A DNA stretch of 64,000 bases from Mangrovimonas sp. YM274 (GTDB lineage: Bacteria > Bacteroidota > Bacteroidia > Flavobacteriales > Flavobacteriaceae): assembly GCF_030908385.1 (NCBI RefSeq), contig NZ_CP133091.1:3591501-3655500 (forward strand). The letters run 5' to 3'. The position numbers and the translations under genes were made by a program. Each line of letters begins with the position of its first letter. The stretch's first letter is position 1. The notes under the pieces are model-generated. The model was not told the origin of the DNA, ran no database searches, and saw only the letters and a program-made list of their open reading frames with translations. Positions 26,909 through 35,357 of this stretch are shown in pieces.

Positions 26909-28201
26909 ATGAAAGCAACCATTAAATGCTTAGGAATAGCTATTATGCTATTGGGCAGTATTTCTTTACATGCCCAAAAACGACATTTAGACAACTTTAG
27001 GTACCCAGACCAATCAGGGATCAACGTATTTGAAGATCCAAAGGACAGCATTTTAACTTTTGACGGTATAAAAGTACGCGTTGGAGGTTCCTTTGCTTTG
27101 CAATTTCAAGCCTTGGACCATGAAAATTCCGGAGCAGCGGAATTGGAATCTATAGGCTACAACTTCAATTTAGCAACCGCCAACCTCGACTTAGACGTGG
27201 CTTTAGCACCTGGAGTAAGAATGCACTTAAGAACCTATTTATCGTCTCGCCACCATCCAGAACCTTACGTAAAAGGTGGATACTTTCAAATTGACAACTT
27301 AAACTTCATTAGTGATGGCCTTATGGACGGTTTTATGAAATATACCACTATTAGAATTGGTCATATGGAAAACAACTACGGGGATGCGCATTTTAGAAGG
27401 ACAGACAATGCCCAAGCCATTTACAATCCGTTTGTTGGAAACTTAATCATGGATTCCTTTACGACAGAAGTTGGGGCCGAAGTGTACCACCAAAGAAATG
27501 GCTTTTTAGGAATGATAGGCGTTGCCAATGGAAAGCTTAACCAATCGGTAGTGGAAGGCTCCAACGGAAAAACCGGAGGCCTTTCCTTTTTGGCAAAATT
27601 AGGATATGACAGTCAAATAACAGAACGTATCCGAATAAGGCTAACAGGCTCCCTTTACAACACTGGGTATGTACCAAGTCTTTATCTATATTCTGCAGAC
27701 CGTGCTGGTTCAAGATATTACAGTATCTTGGAGGCTCCCGGGTCCAGCGCATTTAGGTCCGGACGCTTTTCGCCTAGTTTTAGAAACAGTATCACAGCCA
27801 TTATGTTCAATCCTTTTATTAAATTTGGGGGATTGGAATTGTTCGGAACTATTGAAAGTGCTTCGGGATCCACCAACGCCACCACAAGTATTGTAGATGA
27901 TGTTGTTGTAGTAACTCCAAGAAAGGACGGAAAGACCCAGCAATACGCCGCCGAATTAATTTATCGCTTTGGTCACAAAGAAAATTTTTATCTTGGTGGT
28001 CGATATAACGTCGTAAATTCAGAATACGACGGCACCGATGATATTACCGTTGAAAGATTTCAGGCCGCTGCGGGTTGGTTTATGACTAAAAATATTTTAA
28101 CGAAAGTAGAATATGTGACCCAAAACTATGACGGGGCCACTGGAAGACTTGAAGATGGTAAATTTGATGGCGTCATGGTAGAGGCCGTCATAAGTTTCTA
28201 A
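26909..28201 (+). CDS. Outer-membrane beta-barrel, porin-like
   Basis: 430 residues with a signal peptide (LGIAIMLLGSISLHAQK). The rest is a series of alternating amphipathic strands. It resembles phosphate-selective porin O/P-type barrels (KVRVGGSFALQFQAL, IRIGHMENNYGDAHFRRTD, LGGRYNVVNSEYDG) and ends in phenylalanine (VMVEAVISF), as expected for insertion by the BAM machine. It lies between two YceI genes. One reading is that the YceI proteins hand a small hydrophobic ligand to or from this pore, which is inference only. Confidence 0.75.
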   Translation: MKATIKCLGIAIMLLGSISLHAQKRHLDNFRYPDQSGINVFEDPKDSILTFDGIKVRVGGSFALQFQALDHENSGAAELESIGYNFNLATANLDLDVALAPGVRMHLRTYLSSRHHPEPYVKGGYFQIDNLNFISDGLMDGFMKYTTIRIGHMENNYGDAHFRRTDNAQAIYNPFVGNLIMDSFTTEVGAEVYHQRNGFLGMIGVANGKLNQSVVEGSNGKTGGLSFLAKLGYDSQITERIRIRLTGSLYNTGYVPSLYLYSADRAGSRYYSILEAPGSSAFRSGRFSPSFRNSITAIMFNPFIKFGGLELFGTIESASGSTNATTSIVDDVVVVTPRKDGKTQQYAAELIYRFGHKENFYLGGRYNVVNSEYDGTDDITVERFQAAAGWFMTKNILTKVEYVTQNYDGATGRLEDGKFDGVMVEAVISF

Positions 28202-28244
28202 AGTAGAAACACCTTAAGTCTATTATTTAAAGTGAATACTATTA

Positions 28245-28832
28245 ATGAAAAAGTTTGTATTACCTACGCTAGTTTTTTTATGCATTTTACTCTGTGTATC
28301 GTCCTCAACCGGAAATTACAAAATCAATGTAAAAATACACCCAGATAGCAAACTTACTATCGTAGGTAACACAAACATCAATAAATTTAATTGTGGCTTC
28401 GACTCAAAAACCTTAGAAGAAGCCATCCCAGTTGAGTTCAGAAAAAAGGGAGATAATATCCTTTTCAAAAAAGCAAACCTTAAGCTGAACACTTATCTTT
28501 TTGACTGTGGAAAAAAACTCATCAACAAGGATTTCCAGGATTTAATCAAAGCAGAAACCTATCCAGATATTTATTTAATCTTAAAAGAAGTCATTCCTTC
28601 TGCATCCGATAAAAAGCTGGTAGAAGCTAAAGTAGACTTTAAAATTGCAGGCAAAACTAAGGAATACACCGTTCCTGTAACCTACGACGGAAAAGACGAC
28701 TTATCCATTTCAGGAAAATTGCAATTGAATATTCGCGACTTCGACTTGGAAAACCCTAAAAAACTTATGGGATTAATTAAAGTTGATGATGTTATCACCA
28801 TCAATTTCAATTTGCATATCGACACTATTTAA
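28245..28832 (+). CDS. YceI-like protein, second copy of the cassette
   Basis: 195 residues with a signal peptide (LVFLCILLCVSSSTG). It has a divergent YceI-type core: VKIHPDSKLTIVGNTNINKFNC, KLINKDFQDLIKAETYPDIYL, VDFKIAGKTKEYTVPVTY and KLQLNIRDFDLENPKKLMGL followed by VDDVITINFNL. Two cysteines (in FNCGF and FDCGK) could form a disulfide. It is only weakly like the first YceI protein, so this is not a recent duplication. It follows the barrel by 43 bases. Its 3' end overlaps the converging kinase gene by 8 bases. Confidence 0.8.
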   Translation: MKKFVLPTLVFLCILLCVSSSTGNYKINVKIHPDSKLTIVGNTNINKFNCGFDSKTLEEAIPVEFRKKGDNILFKKANLKLNTYLFDCGKKLINKDFQDLIKAETYPDIYLILKEVIPSASDKKLVEAKVDFKIAGKTKEYTVPVTYDGKDDLSISGKLQLNIRDFDLENPKKLMGLIKVDDVITINFNLHIDTI

Positions 28833-29688
28833 GTTGCACTGAATTGCCGCTTAACATCGCTTGAACCAAATTATCCATAGGACATTTTACAACGCCCTGG
28901 GCCTTAAAACCATATCCAGAAAGAACTTCCTGTAGAATATCTTGTGCATAGAACGCTATCGAGCCTACAAAGTAAAGCCGATTAGTTTTCAGTTCTTCCG
29001 AATATTGAATCAATTGGTTATCAATAAACGCTGAAAAGCCGTGAACCAATAACTCTCGTGCAAACTCATGCGACTTATGTTCTACTAAAAATGGAGCAAA
29101 TTGCGCTAAGTATTTGTTAGGCGCATCACACTTATACAACCTATGGAGCACATCCTTCTCCTCCAGAGAAAATTGCTTCGAAAATGCCATTCTCAAATCT
29201 TCCGGCATTCGTTGATAGTAATAATGTTTTAATAGCTCCCTACCAAAATAATTACCGCTGCCTTCATCCATCAAAACATATCCCAACGAAGGCACTTTGG
29301 TTATAATTTCAGTACCATCAAAATAACACGCATTAGAGCCCGTCCCCAAAATGCACACAACTCCCGGTTTGCCGTTCACAGTAGCTTTTACAGCCGCCAT
29401 GACATCTTCTTCCACATCAAAAACAGCATTAGGGAACACTGCCACCAAAACATCTTTCATCATATTTTTGCTCTCAACCGTATTGCATCCGGCTCCATAA
29501 AAATAAACTTGACGCACCTTTTCCCCATACAACAAAACCTCATGAGTTTTCTTTAAAATATCCAACAAGGCATTTTTGTTGGATATAGATGGGTTTAATC
29601 CCCGGGTTCTAATCTTGATGGGCTTACAGCCAATTTCATAAAATACCCAATCACATTTAGAAGAACCACTGTCTGCAATAACGACCAT
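28825..29688 (-). CDS. N-acetylglucosamine kinase, BadF/BadG ATPase fold
   Basis: 287 residues, cytoplasmic. ASKHA-type nucleotide-binding motifs are seen: phosphate 1 (VVIADSGSSKCDWVFYE, 2-18), phosphate 2 (VVCILGTGSNACYFDG, about 110-125) and GYVLMDEGSGNYFGRELL (about 136-153). The family phosphorylates amino sugars, and Bacteroidota members next to GH20 and nagB genes are GlcNAc kinases. It starts 1 base after the GH20 stop, as the last gene of the susC-led minus-strand unit. It would make GlcNAc-6-phosphate for the NagB-LmbE protein. Confidence 0.88.
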   Translation of the reverse strand: MVVIADSGSSKCDWVFYEIGCKPIKIRTRGLNPSISNKNALLDILKKTHEVLLYGEKVRQVYFYGAGCNTVESKNMMKDVLVAVFPNAVFDVEEDVMAAVKATVNGKPGVVCILGTGSNACYFDGTEIITKVPSLGYVLMDEGSGNYFGRELLKHYYYQRMPEDLRMAFSKQFSLEEKDVLHRLYKCDAPNKYLAQFAPFLVEHKSHEFARELLVHGFSAFIDNQLIQYSEELKTNRLYFVGSIAFYAQDILQEVLSGYGFKAQGVVKCPMDNLVQAMLSGNSVQLK

Positions 29689-29689
29689 G

Positions 29690-31735
29690 CTATTTTCTTA
29701 AGTAGTTTTGTTCAGCGAACAGCACCAGTTCTTCCAAATCTTCAGCAATCACAAGTTCCACATCCACATATGGCGCTTTAAGTGCTTGTATTAATGCCTT
29801 TAGTTCCCCCAACTGCTTTTGGGAAACCTGCTTATCATTAAGGATTTTAGCCAACAATGACGCTGTTTCACTTAAAGATTCAGACAATGGGAGAAGTGGC
29901 TGAACATTTGGCAAATTTTGAATTTTCTCCATTTCCTGATGATTTACCTCCCAAACATGCAACCACTCCAACACGCTTTGTTTAGACTTATCGGAAGGAT
30001 TCGCTACGAAGTTTTGAACACTTTTCTTAATTGCAAACTTGTCTACTGCATCGGCAACACAAGCATCTGCAAACAAAGTAAATGGCGAATAGGTTTTGTA
30101 CTCGGTACCGTTTTCATTTCTTGTATAAATTTCTAAAGGCTCACAAATATTTGACATTTCAACCAACGGCTGAATATTTTGATTATTGGTCATCATTCTT
30201 AAAATGACATCACGGTTTTTGAGATGTGTGATCCCCAATTCCTCCAATCTAAAACTCACCTCATCAAGACGAGGTAACATCAAATCAACATCATTCACTT
30301 CCTTTGGTGACCAAAATCGTTCAGCAATAGCTGCCGTTCTTGGCCAAATTCTAGAATCAATTGTCAACGGTGTTACCAATTCACTCCACATCGTTACTTC
30401 ACCACCCAAAATACGTTTACGCTCTTCAGTAGTCAATTTGGCATCGCCAATGGGCTCTACCGAATAATGCTCCACCACAGATTGCATCCTATCGATATAA
30501 AATCCATCGGACAATACCGTATTGTAGCCCGACTTGGCTGCAGCAATCATTGTTTCTCCTTTTGAAAATCCTTCATTTTCGCCTCTCCAAGAATGAATTA
30601 CCGCCGTTGTTGGCATGTTTTCTGTCATGATTTCATCCCAGCCCATCAACTTTTTGCCTAATTTATTCAGAATAACCTCTAACTTAATATTGAAATAGGT
30701 TTGAAGATCATGATTCGTCTTCAATTTATGTTTTTGCTTAAACTTTTGAATTTGCTCATTCTCATCCCAATGTTTGCCTTCATTCTCGTCTCCACCAATA
30801 TGAAAATAGGCATCCGGAAACAAAGGAGTCATTTCTGTAAACAAACGCTCCAAGAACATATAGGTTTTATCATTTGTCGGATCCAACGTAGGGTCAAAAA
30901 CTCCAGAATAACGTTCCACCTCATACACATACCCAGGCTTACTCCCTAGTTCTGGAAAAGCCGTTAAAATAGCCGAGGCATGCCCGGGTACATCAAATTC
31001 AGGCACCACGCGAATCCCTAACTTATCTGCATATGCCACCACATCCTTGATTTGTTCTTGGGTATAAAACAAACCATCTGAAGCCAATTCCGTAAGCTCA
31101 GGAAACACCTTAGACTCTATCCGAAAACCTTGATCATCTATCAAATGCCAATGAAACACATTCATTTTCACGGAAGCCATGGCGTCTAAATTTCGCTTTA
31201 AAACATCTACTGGCTGAAAATGTCTCGCTACATCAATCATCAAACCTCGCCAAACAAAACGCGGCTGATCATTAATGGAAAGCCCTGGAAAGTAGTATTG
31301 AGTTTCATTGGAAGCCACTGTTTGCAGCAAGGTTTCCAAGGCCCTCATAGCACCAACATCGGTTTTGGCTTTTATCAAAACATTATTCTCCTTAATCTCC
31401 AAAGAATACGATTCGTCTGTTTCAATGGTTAAATTGGAAACCTCATCAAATGCAATTTGAATCGTTCCCTGAGCATCTTCCACAGGAAATCCTTGGTCAA
31501 GGAACACACCTGTTCTCCCAGACAATCGTCTTAAAAACTTTGTAGCCGTCGTATAAACACGTCCCTTACTATTTCCGTTAATGGAAATAGTAAGTTCTGA
31601 GTCAACAACCAACCTAGTATTATGTTCCCTAATCTCTGATGGCCAAGGCATCAGATTGTATGTTTCCATGAGGCTATTTTGGGAATATCCCACAAAGGCC
31701 ATTAGGAAGAAAAAAATCCTTAATAATTGTTTCAT
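29690..31735 (-). CDS. GH20 beta-N-acetylhexosaminidase
   Basis: 681 residues. Signal peptide (IFFFLMAFVGYSQ). An N-terminal GH20b-type alpha/beta domain (~25-155) precedes the catalytic barrel (~158-500) with RGLMIDVARHF (163-173), FHWHLIDDQGFRIESK (194-209), PEFDVPGHA and the catalytic pair in FHIGGDENEGKHW (D316-E317). A helical C-terminal region of ~170 residues ends the protein. It removes terminal GlcNAc from chitin oligosaccharides or glycans, probably in the periplasm. It is spaced 3 bases from nagB and 1 base from the kinase. Confidence 0.95.
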   Translation of the reverse strand: MKQLLRIFFFLMAFVGYSQNSLMETYNLMPWPSEIREHNTRLVVDSELTISINGNSKGRVYTTATKFLRRLSGRTGVFLDQGFPVEDAQGTIQIAFDEVSNLTIETDESYSLEIKENNVLIKAKTDVGAMRALETLLQTVASNETQYYFPGLSINDQPRFVWRGLMIDVARHFQPVDVLKRNLDAMASVKMNVFHWHLIDDQGFRIESKVFPELTELASDGLFYTQEQIKDVVAYADKLGIRVVPEFDVPGHASAILTAFPELGSKPGYVYEVERYSGVFDPTLDPTNDKTYMFLERLFTEMTPLFPDAYFHIGGDENEGKHWDENEQIQKFKQKHKLKTNHDLQTYFNIKLEVILNKLGKKLMGWDEIMTENMPTTAVIHSWRGENEGFSKGETMIAAAKSGYNTVLSDGFYIDRMQSVVEHYSVEPIGDAKLTTEERKRILGGEVTMWSELVTPLTIDSRIWPRTAAIAERFWSPKEVNDVDLMLPRLDEVSFRLEELGITHLKNRDVILRMMTNNQNIQPLVEMSNICEPLEIYTRNENGTEYKTYSPFTLFADACVADAVDKFAIKKSVQNFVANPSDKSKQSVLEWLHVWEVNHQEMEKIQNLPNVQPLLPLSESLSETASLLAKILNDKQVSQKQLGELKALIQALKAPYVDVELVIAEDLEELVLFAEQNYLRK

Positions 31736-31738
31736 AAA

Positions 31739-33667
31739 CTAAAAGTGGTATCGCTTAAAAGCTTCTATAGCGGCGTATTCCGCCAAGCCTAAATCGTTAT
31801 ATTTTTTGGCAGTCAATCGATTTCTGTCCTCTACCCTCACCCAAAATTCCCTGGAGTCATCCCCTTGAAACATCACCCCGTCCTTTTGTGTTTGGTGATA
31901 GAAAATTGCATGACGTTTTCTGAGTACTTGGTCCGGACTTAAAGGCACTGCCATCTCTATTTGATAGGTTTCCCATTCATGCCAAGCACCACGGTACAAC
32001 CAAACCCAACAGTCTTTCATGTAGTCCCTTTGTTTTAATACATCCAAAGCTTCAAACAAAACATCCAAACACACTTTGTGGGTTCCATGCGGATCGGCCA
32101 AATCACCTGCGGCATAAATTTGATGCGGTTTGATGTTCTCTATAAGATTGCACATGATTTCCAAATCATCTTGAGACAAATTGTTCTTTTTAATAGTCCC
32201 CGTTTCATAAAAAGGCAAGTCCAAAAAGTGTACTTGATCATCGGGCAATCCCAAATACCTAGTCGCTGCCAAAGACTCACTTCGACGAATCATAGCCTTG
32301 AGCTTTCTCGCTTCCAATGAATCAACATCATTTTGAGTTTTCTTCTTTAAAAACTCAATGATAATATCAGCTCCGTTAGAATGCGAATTCAAGGCTTTGG
32401 AGATTTCTGCAAACTTTAAAGCTTCTTCATCAGACACTGCAATGTTTCCTGAGGTTTGATAAGCAATATGAACCTCATGCCCTTGCTCCACCAATCGATC
32501 GAAAGTGCCGCCCATAGAAATGACATCATCATCAGGGTGCGGACTAAAAATTATGACCCGTTTCTTAGGAATATTAGCACGTTCTGGCCGATTGGAGTCA
32601 TCTGCATTTGGTTTCCCTCCCGGCCAACCGGTAATGGTATGCTGCAACTTATTGAACATTTTAATATTCAAATCGTAGGCGGTGCCCTCTTCAGTAAGCA
32701 ATCCTGACATCCCATTATCGTTATAATCCTTATCGGTTAACTTCAAAATAGGCTTCCCTGTCAACTCACTTAACCAAACTACTGCTTTCAGTTTAAGTTC
32801 TTCGGTCCACACACAGGACGTTACCAACCATGGTGTTTTCACACGTGTTAATTCTTCCGAAGCGCCTTCATCAAGCACAAAAGTAGTATTGTCGTGCTCC
32901 TGTAAATAAGTAGCAGGAACATGGGCCGTAATTTCCCCTTCTATAGTTTTTTTGATGATTTCCGCCTTACTCACACCCCAAGCCAACAGGACGATTCTTC
33001 GGGCATTTCTAACCGTTCCCACGCCCATGGTGATGGCTTTTCTAGGAACATTGTCGATTCCAAGAAAGGAATGCGCCGCATCACTTCTAGTTAAGTGATC
33101 CAAGGTAATACTTCGCGTAGCAGAATTATAATGCGATCCTGGTTCGTTAAAACCAATATGTCCCGTTCTTCCAATTCCCAACAACTGAAAATCTATACCA
33201 CCAACAGCTTTAATTTTCAATTCATAATCAATACAATATTGATACAGTTCATCCGGACTTACTTTACCGTCTGGAATATGAACATTCTCTGGCAAAATAT
33301 CGACATGATCGAACAAGTGCTGGTGCATAAAGTAATGGTAACTTTGAATATTGCTTTTATCCATAGGATAATACTCATCTAGGTTGAATGTAATCACATT
33401 GACAAAACTCAACCCCTCCTCTTTGTGCATGCGAACAAGCTCCTCATACACCTTAATGGGAGACGACCCTGTTGCCAACCCCAACACACAAGGTTGGTTT
33501 TTGGCCGCCTTCACCCGAATCAAATCAGCAATTTCATGAGCCACCAAAATGGAGGCCTCATTGGAAGTTTTAAAGATAACGTTGTGGATTTTTTCAAAAC
33601 GGGTTTCCTCAAACTTCCCCGCTTCCCTATATACGATACTGTTATAATCTGCAATATCCAGTTTCAT
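31739..33667 (-). CDS. nagB: Glucosamine-6-phosphate deaminase fused to an LmbE/PIG-L deacetylase domain
   Basis: 642 residues from the ATG at 33665-33667. A frame extended to 33820 crosses the intergenic hairpin and adds non-homologous residues, so it is rejected. The NagB domain (~28-300) has GLATGSSPIKVYEEL (63-77), FNLDEYYPM (D97) and GIGRTGHIGFNEPG (164-177, with H170 and E175). The E. coli catalytic D141 position is T168 here. The LmbE domain (~370-560) starts with the zinc-site motif IFSPHPDDDVISMGG (373-387). The protein should convert GlcN-6-P to fructose-6-P. The second domain could remove acetyl from GlcNAc-6-P, since no nagA is nearby (inference). Such fusions are known in Bacteroidota. 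Confidence 0.9.
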   Translation of the reverse strand: MKLDIADYNSIVYREAGKFEETRFEKIHNVIFKTSNEASILVAHEIADLIRVKAAKNQPCVLGLATGSSPIKVYEELVRMHKEEGLSFVNVITFNLDEYYPMDKSNIQSYHYFMHQHLFDHVDILPENVHIPDGKVSPDELYQYCIDYELKIKAVGGIDFQLLGIGRTGHIGFNEPGSHYNSATRSITLDHLTRSDAAHSFLGIDNVPRKAITMGVGTVRNARRIVLLAWGVSKAEIIKKTIEGEITAHVPATYLQEHDNTTFVLDEGASEELTRVKTPWLVTSCVWTEELKLKAVVWLSELTGKPILKLTDKDYNDNGMSGLLTEEGTAYDLNIKMFNKLQHTITGWPGGKPNADDSNRPERANIPKKRVIIFSPHPDDDVISMGGTFDRLVEQGHEVHIAYQTSGNIAVSDEEALKFAEISKALNSHSNGADIIIEFLKKKTQNDVDSLEARKLKAMIRRSESLAATRYLGLPDDQVHFLDLPFYETGTIKKNNLSQDDLEIMCNLIENIKPHQIYAAGDLADPHGTHKVCLDVLFEALDVLKQRDYMKDCWVWLYRGAWHEWETYQIEMAVPLSPDQVLRKRHAIFYHQTQKDGVMFQGDDSREFWVRVEDRNRLTAKKYNDLGLAEYAAIEAFKRYHF

Positions 33668-33701
33668 GCTAAATTTCTTTTTAAATGATATGTTGATAAA
33701 A

Positions 33702-33727
33702 CAAGCGGAAAATTGAACTCCCGCTTG
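33702..33727 (-). terminator. Intrinsic terminator or attenuator between susD and nagB
   Basis: 7-bp perfect stem CAAGCGG (33702-33708) / CCGCTTG (33721-33727), followed on the minus strand by TTTTATC. It lies in the 94-base gap after susD and probably lowers transcription of nagB-GH20-kinase relative to susC/D. Confidence 0.5.
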
Positions 33728-33761
33728 CCTTTCTGCTAACTTAAATGAATATGAAAAAAAT

Positions 33762-35351
33762 TTAAAAGTTAGATCCTCCCGTATCCCACCATAAACGCGT
33801 CCCTCCTGTATCGGGACCATTAAGATAGCCTACCGCAGTTTGGACATTCTCCCCATTGGTATTGATTTCATTGTCCACGAAATTGATACGTCTAATTTGA
33901 ATATCCGTATCTATTTCACCGCCGCTGTTATTTACCACTACAGGGAACACTCTTGGATATCCTGTACGTCTAAATTCGCTCCAGGCCTCTTGTCCATCAG
34001 GGAACATAGCAATCCATTTTTGGGTAATGATTTGCTCCAATTTTTCCTCATTGGTTCCTGCCGCATTAAAGGCCACGGTCACGTCACTTGGATAGGCGTA
34101 GTCATTATCAGGATTTAAAGCATCTATAAAATCATTTGGAGTACTTGTAGCATCCGCTAAATAAGCATCAGCACCACCAACACCAAATTGTGCAAAAGAT
34201 GCCATCACACCCGCTTCATAATTAGCCTGAGCATCTCCTGCACCAGTCCAACCCCTAAGAGCCGCTTCAGCTTTTAAGAAATGAATTTCAGCTGCCGTCA
34301 TCCATACTTTTGAATCGCCTTCAACTGCTTCGCCAATTAAAGAGTGGCTTCCGTATTGCGCTTTCGCTTCAATTTCAATTCCCTGTCTGATGCCCTTGTA
34401 ATCCCCTAAGGCTTCATCCAAAGGCGCATCAAAAAATTTGGCAATTCTTGGATCATTGAATCCCTTTAGAATCGATTCCATTTCAGCACTCATACAGATA
34501 TCTCCCCAAACTTTACTGATGGTATAGATTGGGTGCACAAAACCTCCCATATCAATGGTCATAGTTTCATCTAATAGTCCTGCATTACTGTTAAATGCTT
34601 TTTCACCTTCTGTTTGTGCCAAAGTTGGATTCACTTTAGACACTCTAATTGCCAAGCGCAATCTCAAGGAATTCGCAAAAGTTCTCCATTTGGCAATATC
34701 ACCAGCAAAACTAGATTGATCGAAAGCTACAAATTGAGCATCACCTACATATGCCTCCAAGCCATCGATAGCCTCATCCAAATCAGCAAAGAACGCAGCA
34801 TAAGCTTCTTCTTGGGAATCATATTGCCCAGTGGTTTCGTAATCGTTGTATTTTGTATAACGAATAGGTCCGAAGACGTCGGAAACACGATGCATAGCCA
34901 TTACCTTAATGATGTTTGCCAAATACACAAATTTGTAGCCACTCTCATCTCCCGATAATTCCACTTGCTGCCAGATCTCACGAGCATATGGCATGACACC
35001 ATTTCCGTTAGCCGCATCATACGCATCGCTCCAAATAAATCCGTTCCACCCATTTACCAAGGCGTAGGTTTGGTTATTGATGTTTCCTGCAAAAGGTGTT
35101 GGCGCCGTCATGTAACCAGAAAACACATCGGCATTCAAGTTTTGTTGCAATTGGTAGTTCCAAGCTGGCTCTACACGAATGACATTTGAAAAAAGTGGTG
35201 AAAAACGAGATCCAATATGGTTGTTTTGTTGTGTTAAACTGGCCTGTGAGATCCCATTTGGATCGGTATTGATATCCTCAAAATCCCCAGTACAGTTTAT
35301 CAAACTCATAGCCACTAGAGAGGCTAGGGTATATTTTGTTATGTGTTTCAT
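33762..35351 (-). CDS. SusD-like lipoprotein of the GlcNAc/chitin locus
   Basis: 529 residues. Lipoprotein signal with cysteine in SLINCTGDFEDINTDPNG. The FEDINTDPN start and the body (ANIIKVMAMHRVSDVFGPIRY, AEIHFLKAEAALRGW, KWIAMFPDGQEAWSEFRRTGYP) match the SusD-like_2 subgroup rather than classical SusD/RagB. It sits 6 bases after susC and binds glycan at the cell surface for transport. Chitin oligosaccharides or GlcNAc-rich glycans are the likely ligand, judged from GH20, NagB and the kinase downstream. Confidence 0.93.
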   Translation of the reverse strand: MKHITKYTLASLVAMSLINCTGDFEDINTDPNGISQASLTQQNNHIGSRFSPLFSNVIRVEPAWNYQLQQNLNADVFSGYMTAPTPFAGNINNQTYALVNGWNGFIWSDAYDAANGNGVMPYAREIWQQVELSGDESGYKFVYLANIIKVMAMHRVSDVFGPIRYTKYNDYETTGQYDSQEEAYAAFFADLDEAIDGLEAYVGDAQFVAFDQSSFAGDIAKWRTFANSLRLRLAIRVSKVNPTLAQTEGEKAFNSNAGLLDETMTIDMGGFVHPIYTISKVWGDICMSAEMESILKGFNDPRIAKFFDAPLDEALGDYKGIRQGIEIEAKAQYGSHSLIGEAVEGDSKVWMTAAEIHFLKAEAALRGWTGAGDAQANYEAGVMASFAQFGVGGADAYLADATSTPNDFIDALNPDNDYAYPSDVTVAFNAAGTNEEKLEQIITQKWIAMFPDGQEAWSEFRRTGYPRVFPVVVNNSGGEIDTDIQIRRINFVDNEINTNGENVQTAVGYLNGPDTGGTRLWWDTGGSNF

Positions 35352-35357
35352 AGCGTT

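Noticed and set aside
33668-33820. N-terminal extension of the NagB-LmbE frame
   Set aside because: The extra 51 residues run back into the susD 3' end and over a terminator-like hairpin and match nothing in NagB. The ATG at 33665-33667 gives the normal start.
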